A stretch of DNA of 64,000 nt from contig CM042090.1 in NCBI GenBank assembly GCA_023512835.1, forward strand, positions 49,369,321-49,433,320. Direction: 5' to 3'. Shown here one piece after another: positions 43,507 through 54,803 of this stretch. The notes under the pieces were generated by a model. The model did not search any database. It saw only the letters and a program-made list of their open reading frames with translations, and was not told the DNA's origin. The position numbers and the translations under genes were made by a program. This DNA comes from Taxillus chinensis. Its lineage: Eukaryota > Streptophyta > Magnoliopsida > Santalales > Loranthaceae. The number at the start of each line of letters is the position of its first letter. Within the stretch, counting starts at the first letter, position 1.

Positions 43507-44409
43507 GGGGTCTTTGGAGGCATTGTAAAGTATCTTGAGTGGGAGAATCTGATCTGAGTTCTGAGAAGAGCTATAGCCATTGCTAAAAGATCGGATTGTC
43601 CTTGGCAAGGAGTGATTTTGGGAAGCAGATGCCGGAGTCTTTGGAGGCTGGAGTCCTGGTTCATCTTGGGGTCTCCCTTTATTGTCCTGGTACTATAATC
43701 ATGTTCTTTCTTGTAATTGTTATTGCTTTTGTCATGATTATGGAGTAGTTTTGTTAGTCTAGGGGAGCAATGTAGCCCCCAATAAATTGCATTCAGTTTG
43801 GTTATGGTTGTTCAATAAAATAGAATTCAGTTCTTGTTTAATTCACTTGCTTGTAAGGAAATGCCTAGTTTATGCATAATTAGGTAATCTTAGCCCTTGT
43901 CTAGGGTGGAACACTAGTGAATTAGATTTAATATTGCATGATGGACCAAGTCTGCAACTATTAGATTGTTTATTTACCTTAATCACTTTTATTCACATGG
44001 ACCAAATGGGATAAATGCCTTAAATCTATCTTAGCATGTACCAAATGTAAGATAGGTAGGAGATAATCAACATGAACATGAACTAGAACATAAATCAAGA
44101 ACAAGAGCCATAACCAGACTATTACAATCGATTGGGTGGTAAACATTGTGACCCTAGATCCTTAATCACTGAGATTTCTATACCAATAGCTTGCCAACAC
44201 TGAAAAAAATAGTTTTCGTTCAAACTATTTGCACAACAAAAATCAATTGTCTAGAAAATAAAATCAACTTGTTAGCTTAGTGTTTGCTGCTTAACAGCAT
44301 TAGCTACCTCCCTGTGGGTTCGAAAACCGGAGTCTTAATACTCCATTTTATTACTTGACCAGTGCACTTGCTGCAAACCTATAGACAAAGTTTATTCAGG
44401 TCAAGTTTT

Positions 44410-44427
44410 TGGCGCCGTTGCCGGGGA
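44410..44427 (+). promoter_or_regulatory. Primer-binding site of element H (tRNA-Asp)
   Basis: TGGCGCCGTTGCCGGGGA, the canonical Athila PBS complementary to plant tRNA-Asp. Confidence 0.93.
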
Positions 44428-44569
44428 GGCAAGCCAAACGTTGTTAGGATTAAGTGACATTAGGTGCTTAAGTTTATTTGTGATTTGGATTTTTACTTTC
44501 TTGTAATTTTCTAGTACGGTGTTACCTGGTATTTCTTTGTATTTGCTACTTTTCAGGGGTACACCATAG

Positions 44570-46301
44570 GTGTTTGAGAAAATTCCTCTGTGTATACGTC
44601 ACACCAGGGGTGAGTTATTGCCATACGATCCCAAAATCAAATGGATGTTACGAGAGCAGCGAAGGGCTCAGAGGGTATTAGCTGCAGCTGAACAGCAGTT
44701 GGAAGGCTTAAATACCTTGTGTGAAGAAATTATGGCTAAAAACAGAGCAAGAGAAGATCAGGGACACAACGGCCAAGGAGGTTATCAGCCTAGGACCTTC
44801 ATGGATTATGCTAGACCTATACTATCAGATGAGTACTCAGGCATTAGAAGGGTGCCGGTCCAAGCAAATAACTTTGAGCTGAAGCCTGCGCTACTGCAGA
44901 TGGTTGGGCAAGATGCATTTCGAGGCTCGGCACTAAATGATCCACACAACCATCTAGTGCGATTCTTGCAAATTTGTGACACCATCAAAATCAATGGAGT
45001 CTCGGATGACGCCATTAAGTTGCGACTCTTCCCATTTTCACTGAAGGACCGAGCTCTTGGTTGGTTCTAGTCCCTACCTGCTGGCAGCATACACACATGG
45101 GACCAAATGGTGGAGAAGTTTCTCTCCAAGTACTTTCCACCAACAAGAGTTATTCATTTAAGGAGCCAAATAAATCAATTCACCCAACATGGTGATGAGT
45201 CGCTGTACGAAGCCTGGGAGCGATTCAAAGACTTGGTTAGGAGGTGTCCTAATCATGGCAGGCCAGAATGGTTACAAGTAGAATCTTTTTATGCAGGTCT
45301 GCACGCAAATACAAGGAGCATGATAGATGCAGCCGCTGGAGGAGCATTCATGATGATGGAGCCTTCTGTAGCATTGGAGCTTATAGAGCGAATGGCATTG
45401 TCCAATTGCCAATGGTCCAATGATAGGCGTCCTAGAGCTGAGCCGGTGGCTGCGGTATCAAACTCATCAAATTCTACTCAGTTCGGTGAGTTGACAAGGA
45501 AGATGGAGTTGCTGACAGAGCAAATGTCAGTGATGGTTGTTCGCATGGAGGGCAGAGCTGAGCAACCCAAGGCAGTTCCTGAAGATACTACTGCAGCCCA
45601 GCTATACGAAGAAGCCCAATATGTTGCGAATCGAGGTGGAGGATTCCAGAGACAATTTCAGAATCCAAATCAGTACCAGAATCCTCCTCAACCCAACAAC
45701 TTCCAGAATCAGGGAGGACCTCAACAATTTCAACAACAGCCTTACTTATGGCAAAGGCAGAATAAGGTCCCTGCTCATGGAGCAACACGATAGTGGAGAA
45801 CATTCTCAGCCACAACTTCCTCCTGGGTTCCAGAAGATGCCTCAATAGAAGGAGGAAGACAAAGAGAAGGCAAAGGATGAAGAGATGCGGAACTTCTTTT
45901 ATCAATTTGCTAAGCAAGCAACGGACAGAATGAGTAAGGGGGAGACGAGGATTGAGTCCCTTACCACTTCTGTCCAGGATCTTGGAGCTGCTATGAAGAA
46001 TATAGAGCAGCAGATTGGCCAGCTAGCAAATGAAGTTAGGCCATCGTCATCAAATATTTTTCCCAACAATACGGAGGTCAACCCAAGGGAGCAATGCAAA
46101 GCTATAATGCTTAGAAGTGGGAAAGAACTACCAGCTGGAGAGAAGAAAATTGAGTCAAACAAGGAGGAGTCGGAATAGCACGCCCAGGAGGAAGCTAAAG
46201 GAGGTGCTAAGTAGCATAAGGACCAGAAGGAAAAGGTTGGGAGTAGTCAACCGATAGCCAGTCAGCCTGAAGCTAGCGCTCCCGTTCCGTATAAACCTCC
46301 T
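44570..46301 (+). pseudogene. Element H gag
   Basis: No ATG is seen at the start; the first sense codons are at about 44570. Gag domain: NNFELKPALLQMVGQDAF, HNHLVRFLQICDTIK, LRLFPFSLKDRALGWF, a TAG at 45068-45070 where family members have Trp, then SLPAGSIHTWDQMVEKFL, DESLYEAWERFKDL and RRCPNHG. A Gln/Asn-rich tail follows, with a frameshift near 45780 and TAGs at about 45846, 46176 and 46212. Gag forms the particle; this copy is broken. Confidence 0.87.
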
Positions 46302-46789
46302 ATGCCGTATCCTCAAAGGCTGAGGAAAAAGAAATTAGATGCTCAGTTCCAGAAATTTTTAGATGTATTCAAGAAGTTGGAGGCGAACATCCCATTCATA
46401 GAAGCCTTTGAACAGATGCCTGGCTACGTCAAATTTTTAAAGGATCTGCTGTCCAAGAGGAGAAGCTACACTGATTGTGAGATAGTGGCTCTCACAAATG
46501 ACATCAGTGCAGTGGTGCAGCACAAGCTACCACCCAAACTTAAAGATCCGGGTAGTTTCACTCTGACCTGCACCATTGGCACCTCGCAACTAGAGCAAGC
46601 CCTATATGATTTAGGGGCAAGTATAAATTTGATGCCAATGTCCATCTATCGGTGACTGGGCTTGACTGGAATAAAGCCCACTTCCATATCTTTACAATTT
46701 GCTGATCGCTCGATAGGGAAGCCGGCGGGCATCATTGAAGATGTTTTAATCAAGGTGGATCGCTTTATCTTCCCAATGACTTTGTTATA
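46302..46789 (+). pseudogene. Element H protease
   Basis: YPQRLRKKKLDAQFQKFLDV (typical Athila), LPPKLKDPGSFTLTCTIG and the active site ALYDLGASINLMPMSIY. D-L-G-A is the usual Athila form, so the catalytic Asp is present. TGA at 46653-46655 follows IYR (CGA in relatives, a CpG transition) and a frameshift lies near 46785. Confidence 0.85.
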
Positions 46790-48743
46790 TTGGAAATGGA
46801 GGAAGATAAAGGAGTCCAACTGATTCTTGGAAGGCCATTCTTGAGTACCGGAAGGGCCTTGATCGATGTAAACTCAAGGGAGTTGACACTGCGTGTGGAT
46901 GAAGACGCAGTGGTGTTCAACATGGAGCGTTCGATGCGGAAGGTGAATAATCATTCAAGTTGCTATTGGATTGATCAGATTGCTGAATTCGTAGACAGCT
47001 ACTTCGAAGAGAGCTTGATCACTGAAAGTTTGGATCACGAATTGCAAGAGGTGGATTTTGCTGAGGCGGAACCGGAAGAGACTTATGAAGTGCTGGAAGA
47101 CCAAGCTGAGCAGCAGCCTTCCTCAACTGAATTCTCAGCAATCACAAAACCCTTGCCAGTTCTGAAGCAACTCCCAGAACATCTGAGGTACGAGTTTTTG
47201 GATACACAGGGGCGTTACCCTGTGATAGTAGCAGCGTCCTTAACAGTAGAAGAAACCAGTCAGCTACTAGAAGTCTTAAGGGAGCATAAGCAGGCCCTGG
47301 GGTGGTCCCTAGATGATATAAAAGGTATAAGTCTAGCGGTCTGCATGCACAAGATATTGATGGAGGAGTCTTATACTCCTACTGTAGAGCGCCAACGCAG
47401 GCTCAATCCTGCAATGAAGGAAGTCGTTGGCAAGGAGATTCTGAAGTGGAGGAAAGCGGGCATCATATATGCCATTTCGGATAGCTCCTAGGTTAGTCCA
47501 GTGTAATTGGTTCCCAAGAAGGGCGGCATGACAGTGATACGCAATGAGAAGAACGAGCTCATTCCATCCCGCATAGTGACCGGGTGGCGCGTGTGCATTG
47601 ACTACTGCAAGCTGAACAAAGCCACTTGTAAGGACCACTTTCCATTACCTTTCATTGATCAAATGCTAGATTGGTTAGCTGGCTACCCGTATTATTGTTT
47701 TCTGGACGGTTATTCCGGATACAACCAGATAACAGTTGCCCCGGAGGATCATGAGAAGACTACATTCACGTGCCCTTTTGGCACGTATGCTTTCAGGCGT
47801 ATGCCATTTGGTCTATGTAACGCACCTGCTACTTTCTAGAGGTGCATGATGGCAATATTTCAAGGGTTGGTGGAGGACATTATGGAAGTCTTTATGGATG
47901 ACTTCTCGGTATTTGGTTCATCTTTCTCCATTTGCCTCAGAAATCTGGAAACCGTGTTGATCCGATGCAAGGAAAAGGACCTGGTCTTGAACTGGGAGAA
48001 GTGTCACTTCATGGTCATGGAAGGAGTCGTCCTTGGGCATAGAGTGTCCGCACCTGGGTTGGAAGTAGACAGAGCGAAGATCTCCACCATTGAGAGTCTA
48101 CCTCCTCCCACCAATGTGAAGGGCATCTGGAGCTTTCTGGGTCATGCAAGGTTTTATCGGCGGTTCATCAAAGATTTCTCGAAAATTGCCAAGCCCCTAA
48201 GCATGCTTTTAGAGAAGGATGTTCCTTTCGTGTTTTCTGAAGACTGTCTTCAGGCATTTACAGTGCTGAAAGAGAAGCTTAGTTCAGCACCCGTGATAGT
48301 AGCTCCAGACTGGTCGCAACCCTTTGAGCTGATGTGTGATGCGAGTGACTTTGCAATCGGAGCGGTGCTTAGGCAGAAACGAGACAAGGTTTTCAGGGCA
48401 ATATATTATGCCAGTCGACACACTCAATGAGGCCCAGCTCAATTACACTACTATAGAGAAGGAGTTACTCGCTGTGGTGTTTTCTGGTGATAAGTTTCGG
48501 TCGTATCTTTTGGGAACTAAGGTAATTATTTACATCGACCACGCTGCCTTGTGATACTTGTTCAGCAAGAAGGATGCTAAACCCAGGTTAATTAGATGGG
48601 TTTTGTTACTCCAAGAGTTTGATCTAGAGATTAAAGACTTGAAGGGGACTTCCAACACTGTGGCAGACCGTTTATCAAGGCTGGAGCTAGGGGAAGGTAG
48701 TACTCAAGGTTCTACTATTTCTGACACCTTCCCTGATGAGTAG
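46790..48743 (+). pseudogene. Element H reverse transcriptase and RNase H
   Basis: LILGRPFLSTGRALIDV, the linker, then RT: CMHKILMEE, a TAG at 47489-47491 in S*VSPV (Trp expected), VPKKGGMTVI, WRVCIDYCKLN, FLDGYSGYNQI, MPFGLCNAPATF, TAG at 47837-47839, the active site VFMDDFSVFG, and FLGHARFYRRFI. RNase [56 protein letters not shown] and VADRLSRL. A one-base insertion near 48414 shifts the frame and a TGA lies at 48552-48554. Catalytic residues are intact. Confidence 0.9.
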
Positions 48744-51416
48744 CTCTTTGTAGCTGAAGCACAGATGCCATGGTTTGCTGATATAGTGAACTACCATACA
48801 TGCGACTATGTACCTACCGAGTTCACTTATCAGGAAAAGAAGAGGTTCCTCTTTAATGCAAGAAGATACATTTGGGATGAACCTGTCCTCTACAGGCAAT
48901 GTGTTGATCAGATCATCACAAAATGTGTGCCAAAAGAGGAAGTGGAAAGCATATTGAGGCATTGTCATTCATCTGACTATGCTGGCCATTTAGGAGTGCA
49001 AAGAACGGTGGCAAAGATCCTACAAAGTGGGTTTTACTGTCCAACCATGTTCAAGGACACATACACCTTTGTTAGGTCATGTGATCAGTGTCAAAGAATA
49101 GGAGGAATTGCAAGGAAGCAAGAGATGCCCCAAACTGGCATTATGCCAGTAGAACTTTTTGATATATGGGGAATCGATTTCATGGGACCTTTCCCACCAT
49201 CAGATGGGTTTTCCTACATCCTTCTAGCTGTTGATGTTGGATCAAGCCCAGAATTTGGATAATGCTGATAAAGCCTTATGTAATTTGATCTGAGATCTTT
49301 TGTGTTTCTTTGATCGTTGCAGAAGATATGTTATTAATCCGAAGATACACTCGTGAGAGCAAAGCTAAGGACATGATACATAATCCTGATCCGGACAAGA
49401 GTGAGTGTCGTCAAACACTTGGTAAATAACCAAGTCACCAATACTGACGGAATAAGGAACATTCGTGCGGACTAAGAACTTAAAAGCTACCGATTACGGA
49501 ATTTGTTCCTAATGGCTCAAACGGACTAAGTCAAACTGATGCGGAGTAAGAGTCTTGGTCTACAAGGTTGCACAAAGTAAAAGGTTTGACATGGAGTTAA
49601 AAAGTTAAGTCTTCCCCTCAAGTGAACTAAAGTAAAGAAGACACGGAGTAAGGCATCCGAGTCTTTCATACATACGGAGTAAGGAAGTATTGATGCGGAA
49701 TAAGGACCCAAGTCTTTATTCACACGGAGTAAGGAAACTAGATGCGGAGTAAGGAATCCAGGCCACTCACTCATACGGAGTAAGGATGGCTAGTACGGAG
49801 TAAGTCATCCGGTCCTTTAAACTCATATGGAGTAAGGAACTTACATACAGAGTAAGGAACTTACATGCGGAATAAGGAAGTGCTGATACGGAATAAGCAC
49901 TCCGACCTTCTCATTCACACGGAGTAAGGAAGCGGTGACACGGACTAAGGATTCCAGTACCAAATAGATACGGAGTAAGCAACCACTGACACGGAGTAAG
50001 GTTCCGAGCTTCATTAGCAACAGAGTAAGGAGAATTACACCGAACCAAGAAGATACTACTTCAACTCACCGCATTTAATGTTATCAGCTCGTGGCGTCCC
50101 GATGTAAGACAAATTTATTGAGATCCTGAAGAATCTTACACGTGGATCATCCGGATATATGGACACAACCTTAATTATATTTGGGAACTCACAAAGGCAC
50201 TTATACTCTTCAAACCCAAGTTCTTGAGCTCCACAAACCGCAGCAGTCAAGGCAGAGAGATTACCGAGGAATAGTTAGTGCTGAACGCATTCCGGAACTA
50301 CAAGTTCCAAGGTTGTGTCTTAGGAATGTTTGTATAAATATTCATACTTGTACATTTGTGTGCATGAGCGAACGAGCCTGAATTAACCCTATGTATGCAC
50401 AAGAGCTCAAAGATATAATCTAGGCTAGTGTGTGAATCCTTTTTATAAACAGAGTGTAAGAGAGTCTTGCTTATATTTTGTTGTAATTATCTCTTGATAA
50501 TAAAACAAAATACTTCCACTATCTGGTTATCTTCCGCAGTGATTCTATAACTTAACTAGATAAGTGTGGTGTCTTTAGAGATTAGAAAGAGTTTCGATAA
50601 GAGCCTATTCACCCCCCTCTAGGCTCCAAGGGACCATCAGTTGATTACCTCTCAAAGTGGGTTGAAGCTATATCCACTAGGAAGAATGATGCTCAAGTGG
50701 TTACCAAGTTCCTTCGCCGCAACATATTCAACAGGTTTGGAACACCTAGAGCAATTATCAGTGATGAAGGGAGTCACTTCTGCAATAAGCTTTTCGAAAA
50801 GCTCTTAAACAAATATGGAGTTCAATATAGGCGTACCTTAGCCTATCATCCACAAGCAAACAGTCAAGCTGAAGTCTCAAACCGTGAGGTCAAGCACATT
50901 TTGGAAAAGACAGTGGGAGGCAGCCGAAAAGATTGGTCTCTAAAACTCGATGAGGCGTTGTGGGCTTACCGCACAGCATTCAAAACGCCCATTGGAATGT
51001 CTCCTTATCATCTACTGTACGGAAAGGCCTGCCACTTGCCTGTTGAATTGGAACACAAGGCATTTTGGGCAGTTAAAAAGATGAACATGGATCCCAATGT
51101 TGCTACTGAACTACGATTGCACCAACTAAATGAGTTGGAGGAATTTCGCTTCAATGCCTATGAGAGTGCTAAGCTGTACAAGGAGAGGTCTAAGCTCCAA
51201 CATGATAAGAAGATCAGCCCCTCTACTGTTGAACCAGGGCAGAAGGTGCTTCTCTTTAATTCCAGAATTAAACTTTTCCCTGGGAAGCTGCGATCTAAGT
51301 GGATGGGGCCTTTCACTGTTACAAAGGTTTTCCCATATGGCAGTGTTGAACTCCAATCAACCTCTGGGCAAATATTCAAAGTAAATGGTCAGCGTGTGAA
51401 GCCATACTACATTTAG
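48744..51416 (+). pseudogene. Element H integrase, split by a solo LTR
   Basis: The HHCC finger (RHCHSSDYAGHLGV ... SCDQCQRIG) and first catalytic Asp (GIDFMGPFPP) lie left of the solo LTR (49235-50639). Right of it are YLSKWVEA, the second Asp ([10 protein letters not shown]) and Glu ([12 protein letters not shown]), then the C-terminal block [20 protein letters not shown] to the stop at 51414-51416. The GTTGA duplication rejoins the codons for Val-Asp-Tyr. Apart from the insertion the frame is open. Confidence 0.92.
49235..50639 (+). repeat. Solo LTR of the SIRE-type family inside the element H integrase
   Basis: TGTTGGATCAAGCCC ... GGGACCATCA, 1405 bp, flanked by a perfect 5-bp duplication GTTGA (49230-49234 and 50640-50644). 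It is the same family as the LTRs of C and E, with the CGGAGTAAGGA array (about 49450-50040) and a TATA box TATAAATA at 50333-50340. No internal region is present, so it arose by LTR-LTR recombination after insertion. Confidence 0.95.
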
Positions 51417-52479
51417 GACCATGTTAAGGAGGTTGATCATTTCACTTTGAGCACAACTTGACAAAGGGGACGGTCAAGCTAAAAACCTAAACTCAGCGCT
51501 TCATGGGAGGCAACCCATGGTGATTTCTTTTCCTTTTTATTTTATTTTATTTTATTTTACTGGGATATTTTTATTGTTTGCTTTAACCCATAGTCTGTAG
51601 GGAGTGCATATCTGCTTTGTTTTAATTTTATTTGCAGCATTTGAACCAGGGCCTAGGCCCATATTTCTTGATGGAACTTATGTCTGCTTGGGCTTACTTG
51701 GGCCTGTGTATCAGAACTTTAGATAACTTTTCTAAGGCCCACATCCAAGCCCAGTTGAATTGAATCAGAGGGGCCCACTCCAATCTATTGCCAAACCAAG
51801 GAGATGAAGCTATGGATTATGAGATGGTGTTTTGGGCCCACTAATTGACACATTTTTGTCCTTGGGAGATGGGCTACTAGCCTGTCAATTTTCAGCAACT
51901 TTGGGCTTCATTTAGGGTGTCAACCAGCTTGCCCGTGAGAAGCAGTATTTCACGTGCACATGTATAATGAATCTACAATTCATCCGTCACCTACTGGTGA
52001 AATTTGGACAAAAACGGCCCTGACCGTGAAAAGGCTTTTCACATGCACAAGGGTAGGATGGTCCAATCTATCTGAAACTTTGCACAAAGGCAACTGGCAT
52101 CCTCTAGACCTTTCTAAGACCTGCCCGTGAAAAAGCTTTTTGCGTGCACAAGGATAGAAGCATCTTTTTGATATCCAATTTTGGTGGAAGACAGCTGGAA
52201 GTGTCTAGATTCATCCAAGTCCTGCCCGTGAAATCACGCTTTTCACGTGCACACCTACCTTTGGCCAATCAGTCTGAAATTTCGGTGGGAGATAGCTGGC
52301 ATCTTCTAGAGTATTCTTGGGTCTACACGTGAAAATGATGGAGCACTTAAAGAGGGTCATTTTCGTCTTTTACCCTTGTGGCGAATCATTGTAAAAAGGG
52401 AGGGGCTCCAAGTTTGAAACTCACATCTCATACTTTGTTTTTCCTTCCTGCTGAGAGCAAATTCCTTTCTGGGTTAGTC
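51417..52479 (+). repeat. Element H pol-env spacer with five ~100-bp hairpin modules
   Basis: After the typical Athila post-pol block (GCGCTTCATGGGAGGCAACCC), hairpin cores start at 51931, 52023, 52123, 52224 and a half-core at 52325, spaced 92, 100, 101 and 101 bp. Stems include CCCGTGAAAAAGC...TTTTTGCGTGCAC and CCCGTGAAATC...TTTTCACGTGCAC. The spacers share TCTGAAA(T/C)TT and CTGGCATC.TCTAGA. No coding sequence. Confidence 0.8.
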
Positions 52480-54000
52480 ATGGTGCGCACAAGAAGAGCC
52501 TCCCAAGGAGAAGGCAGTCCTGAAGCCTCTGCCACCTCTTTACCTTCGGCATTGAGAGAAGCCGACACGATCTTCATGGGGAATGTACTTGATTGGGAGA
52601 TCCTGGAGTCCTCCACGCTTGACTGGACTGAAGAAGTTATGACCAAGCTGCAAGCTTTGGGGCTGAAAAGGTTAGTATGTGCTCGCAGTGATCTATATTA
52701 CCCTGCCATGTTAGACTTTTATAATTCAGTCTATGTCAATGAGGAAGATGATGAGATCATTGGGGAGGTTCAAGGTGTCTTAATTTCTATTTCCTCTACT
52801 ATGTTGAGAGACTGCTTTGATATGCCAAATCCCATGCATGCCATACCTGACTTGAACTTAGGAGATTATGGTAGAGCTTTATAGTATAATAAGGAATTTG
52901 GGAAACGTCGGCAATTTACTAAAAACGGATTTCACGGGAAATACTGTTGCCTTGCCAATTTGGTAGGGAGGTGCTTGCTGTTACAGACTAGTGGCGTAGA
53001 CTCAGTCCCTAAGTCCCATTTGGAGTTTATGTTTTGCATCGATCGTCAGTTACATATTGATTGGGCTGCTGAAAATTTTAAACTGTGGAAACGGGATATT
53101 CACAAATGTTTATATGGTCTACTACTTAGTATGCTTCTGCAATATCAATATGGTCATCTTAGTGCTCAAGTAGTCCCCACTATTTTCCCGGATAACCTAC
53201 GGTTACGAGTTCTCCATCCAGAGGGTGCCTTAGGCGTTAGTTACAAGGGCAAATGGGGAGATAGTATCCACGTCGCTCCACAGCCTTGACGTCACAGCGT
53301 ACATATGGAGCGACCCACCGAGTAGTTTAGGGACACCTCTACTCCCATGAATGCCCGCCGATAGCATATCTTTCAGTTGACTACCATGTACATGCAGTTC
53401 AATGTTCACAAAGAGGAAGTCTACAATTTCTTCCAAGGCGTCAGTGGCCAAGTTATCAATGAAGCTGATATTCTTAACTGGGCCTTCACTAATGGCCACA
53501 TCACAAGACTTCAACTGGATGAGTTGCTCGAGTACATCGTTAAAGACCAACAAGCAACCTCTCGTCCATCTGCCCGACCATGGGAAGCCCCGGAACCAAC
53601 TCCTGCTGCTTCTTATGAAGATTTACGGAGGCAAACTGCTCAACTACAAGAGGCACAGGCGGAAACCGTCCACGAGATCGGGCTGCTGAAGAAAAATCAA
53701 ACTCTCATCCTCAAGGAGCAGAAGGAAGCCAAAGGTCTGCTTGGTAAGATCTGGAAAGCCCTGGGGAAGAAGAAGAAGAAAACTCCTACACCTCCTGTGG
53801 AGGATCCATTTGACGCACCGTCACCTCCGGTCTAGCAGCACACTGTACATAGCGAAGAGACACCGGAGTATCCACAGTATCCGCAAGAGGCTGAGCCCTA
53901 CGCCGCTCCACCCTTTCCTCCAGCAGCTCCCATTTATTTCACACCACCAGCACGGCCCAGCTCTTCACAGGCCCTAGTTCCCTTAATCCAGCCGTTGTAA
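52480..54000 (+). pseudogene. Element H env-like ORF
   Basis: The start ATG at 52480 gives MVRTRRASQGEGS; one frame runs to the TAA at 53998-54000. The N-terminal domain (FYNSVYVNEEDDE, EVQGVLISISSTMLRDCFDMP, HLEFMFCIDRQLHIDW, IHKCLYGLLLSML) resembles the element C env-like domain. A coiled coil follows (about 53617-53775: YEDLRRQTAQLQEAQAE ...), then a Lys run and a Pro-rich tail. Five nonsense codons (52882, 53287, 53323, 53362, 53833) but no frameshift. No convincing signal peptide or membrane segment, so a true envelope role is unproven. Confidence 0.82.
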
Positions 54001-54803
54001 TGGTGGTCCGCGGCACGTTATCAAAAGCCCCCCAGGAAGATAACCTAGGGGAGCCCATCTATATTCATCTTCATCCGGCCCTCTCCACTGCTGATGCCAC
54101 AACTGCTTTTCAGCAGTTTACTTACGGAGACACCTTGCAAGCGCACTTTACGCGTGATTCAGAAGTCTTCACGTCATCCTATTTGCAGCATATCCTAGCT
54201 AATGAGTACTTATCTTCCGATGACGTTGACTTATTCTGCCGTACGATGCGACACGTGGTGGAGGCTGAGCCCAACGACTACCCTATGGCTCAGTACACCT
54301 CTATCATGCTGTGCGAGATATATGAGCAGCCGTTAGAGGAGCACATTTTCCGCCGACGGATGAATGGAGCAGCAGAAGGACATCGGTCTTGGCACCAGGT
54401 CCATGAGGTTCTTATACCGGTCCTCCTTGATCGACACTTTGTACTCTTGCAGTTGGACCTGAGTATGGGCCATGCCATCCTTTATGACCCAAGCCAAGCC
54501 CATGGGTTTTCCACACGAAAGAAGAAGCTCGTCCATGGTTTCTTGAAAAGAATCAAAAACGCACTCCAAAAAGAAGGGTTGTTGACATCTAAGTTTCCTC
54601 TGGTGCACTTTAATGAAATGGAGCTTCCCCAACAACCTGATCAATTCAGTTGTGGGTTTTTTGTCTGCTATTATTTGATAGCTCTGTTGCAGCATAAGGA
54701 TACTTGGGCGCTCATAAGAGAAACATCGGATGACTTTGTCGCACGTCTTAGAAGAATGGTGGCCCATGTTATCTTCTACTACAGCGTACCCACCAACCGG
54801 TAA
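54000..54803 (+). CDS. Element H third-position ORF: ULP1-type (C48) cysteine protease domain, intact
   Basis: 267 codons, ATG at 54000-54002 overlapping the env-like stop as TAATG, ending TAA at 54801-54803. The C-terminal half matches the SUMO-protease fold: LSSDDVDLFCRTM (entry helix), RHFVLLQLDL with His146, HAILYDPSQ with Asp163 (17 residues on, as in yeast Ulp1), PQQPDQFSCGFFVCYY with Gln212 and Cys218 six residues apart. All catalytic positions are present; DCG reads SCG. C48 enzymes cleave SUMO or related ubiquitin-like conjugates; substrate and expression are unknown here. The ORF is intact although the upstream env-like ORF has five stops. The rest of the N-terminus resembles nothing I recognise. 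Confidence 0.85.
   Translation: MVVRGTLSKAPQEDNLGEPIYIHLHPALSTADATTAFQQFTYGDTLQAHFTRDSEVFTSSYLQHILANEYLSSDDVDLFCRTMRHVVEAEPNDYPMAQYTSIMLCEIYEQPLEEHIFRRRMNGAAEGHRSWHQVHEVLIPVLLDRHFVLLQLDLSMGHAILYDPSQAHGFSTRKKKLVHGFLKRIKNALQKEGLLTSKFPLVHFNEMELPQQPDQFSCGFFVCYYLIALLQHKDTWALIRETSDDFVARLRRMVAHVIFYYSVPTNR

Larger units (their letters stand above)
42886..44398 (+). repeat. Element H 5' LTR (Athila type)
   Basis: Starts TGATAACGTGCATTTATGC and ends near TTTATTCA (44398; 44403 is possible). U3 holds two hairpin modules (43144-43284). A TATA box TATAAATA lies at 43499-43506. The PBS follows after the usual AAGTTTT spacer. Confidence 0.88.

Noticed and set aside
49450..50040. CRISPR-like repeat array
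   Set aside because: Short degenerate motifs with irregular spacing inside a plant LTR; no conserved repeat-spacer structure and no cas genes.
54000..54803. ULP1-like ORF as cargo of a MULE inserted in element H
   Set aside because: No inverted terminal repeats or 9-bp duplication were seen on either side, and the ORF begins exactly at the env-like stop.
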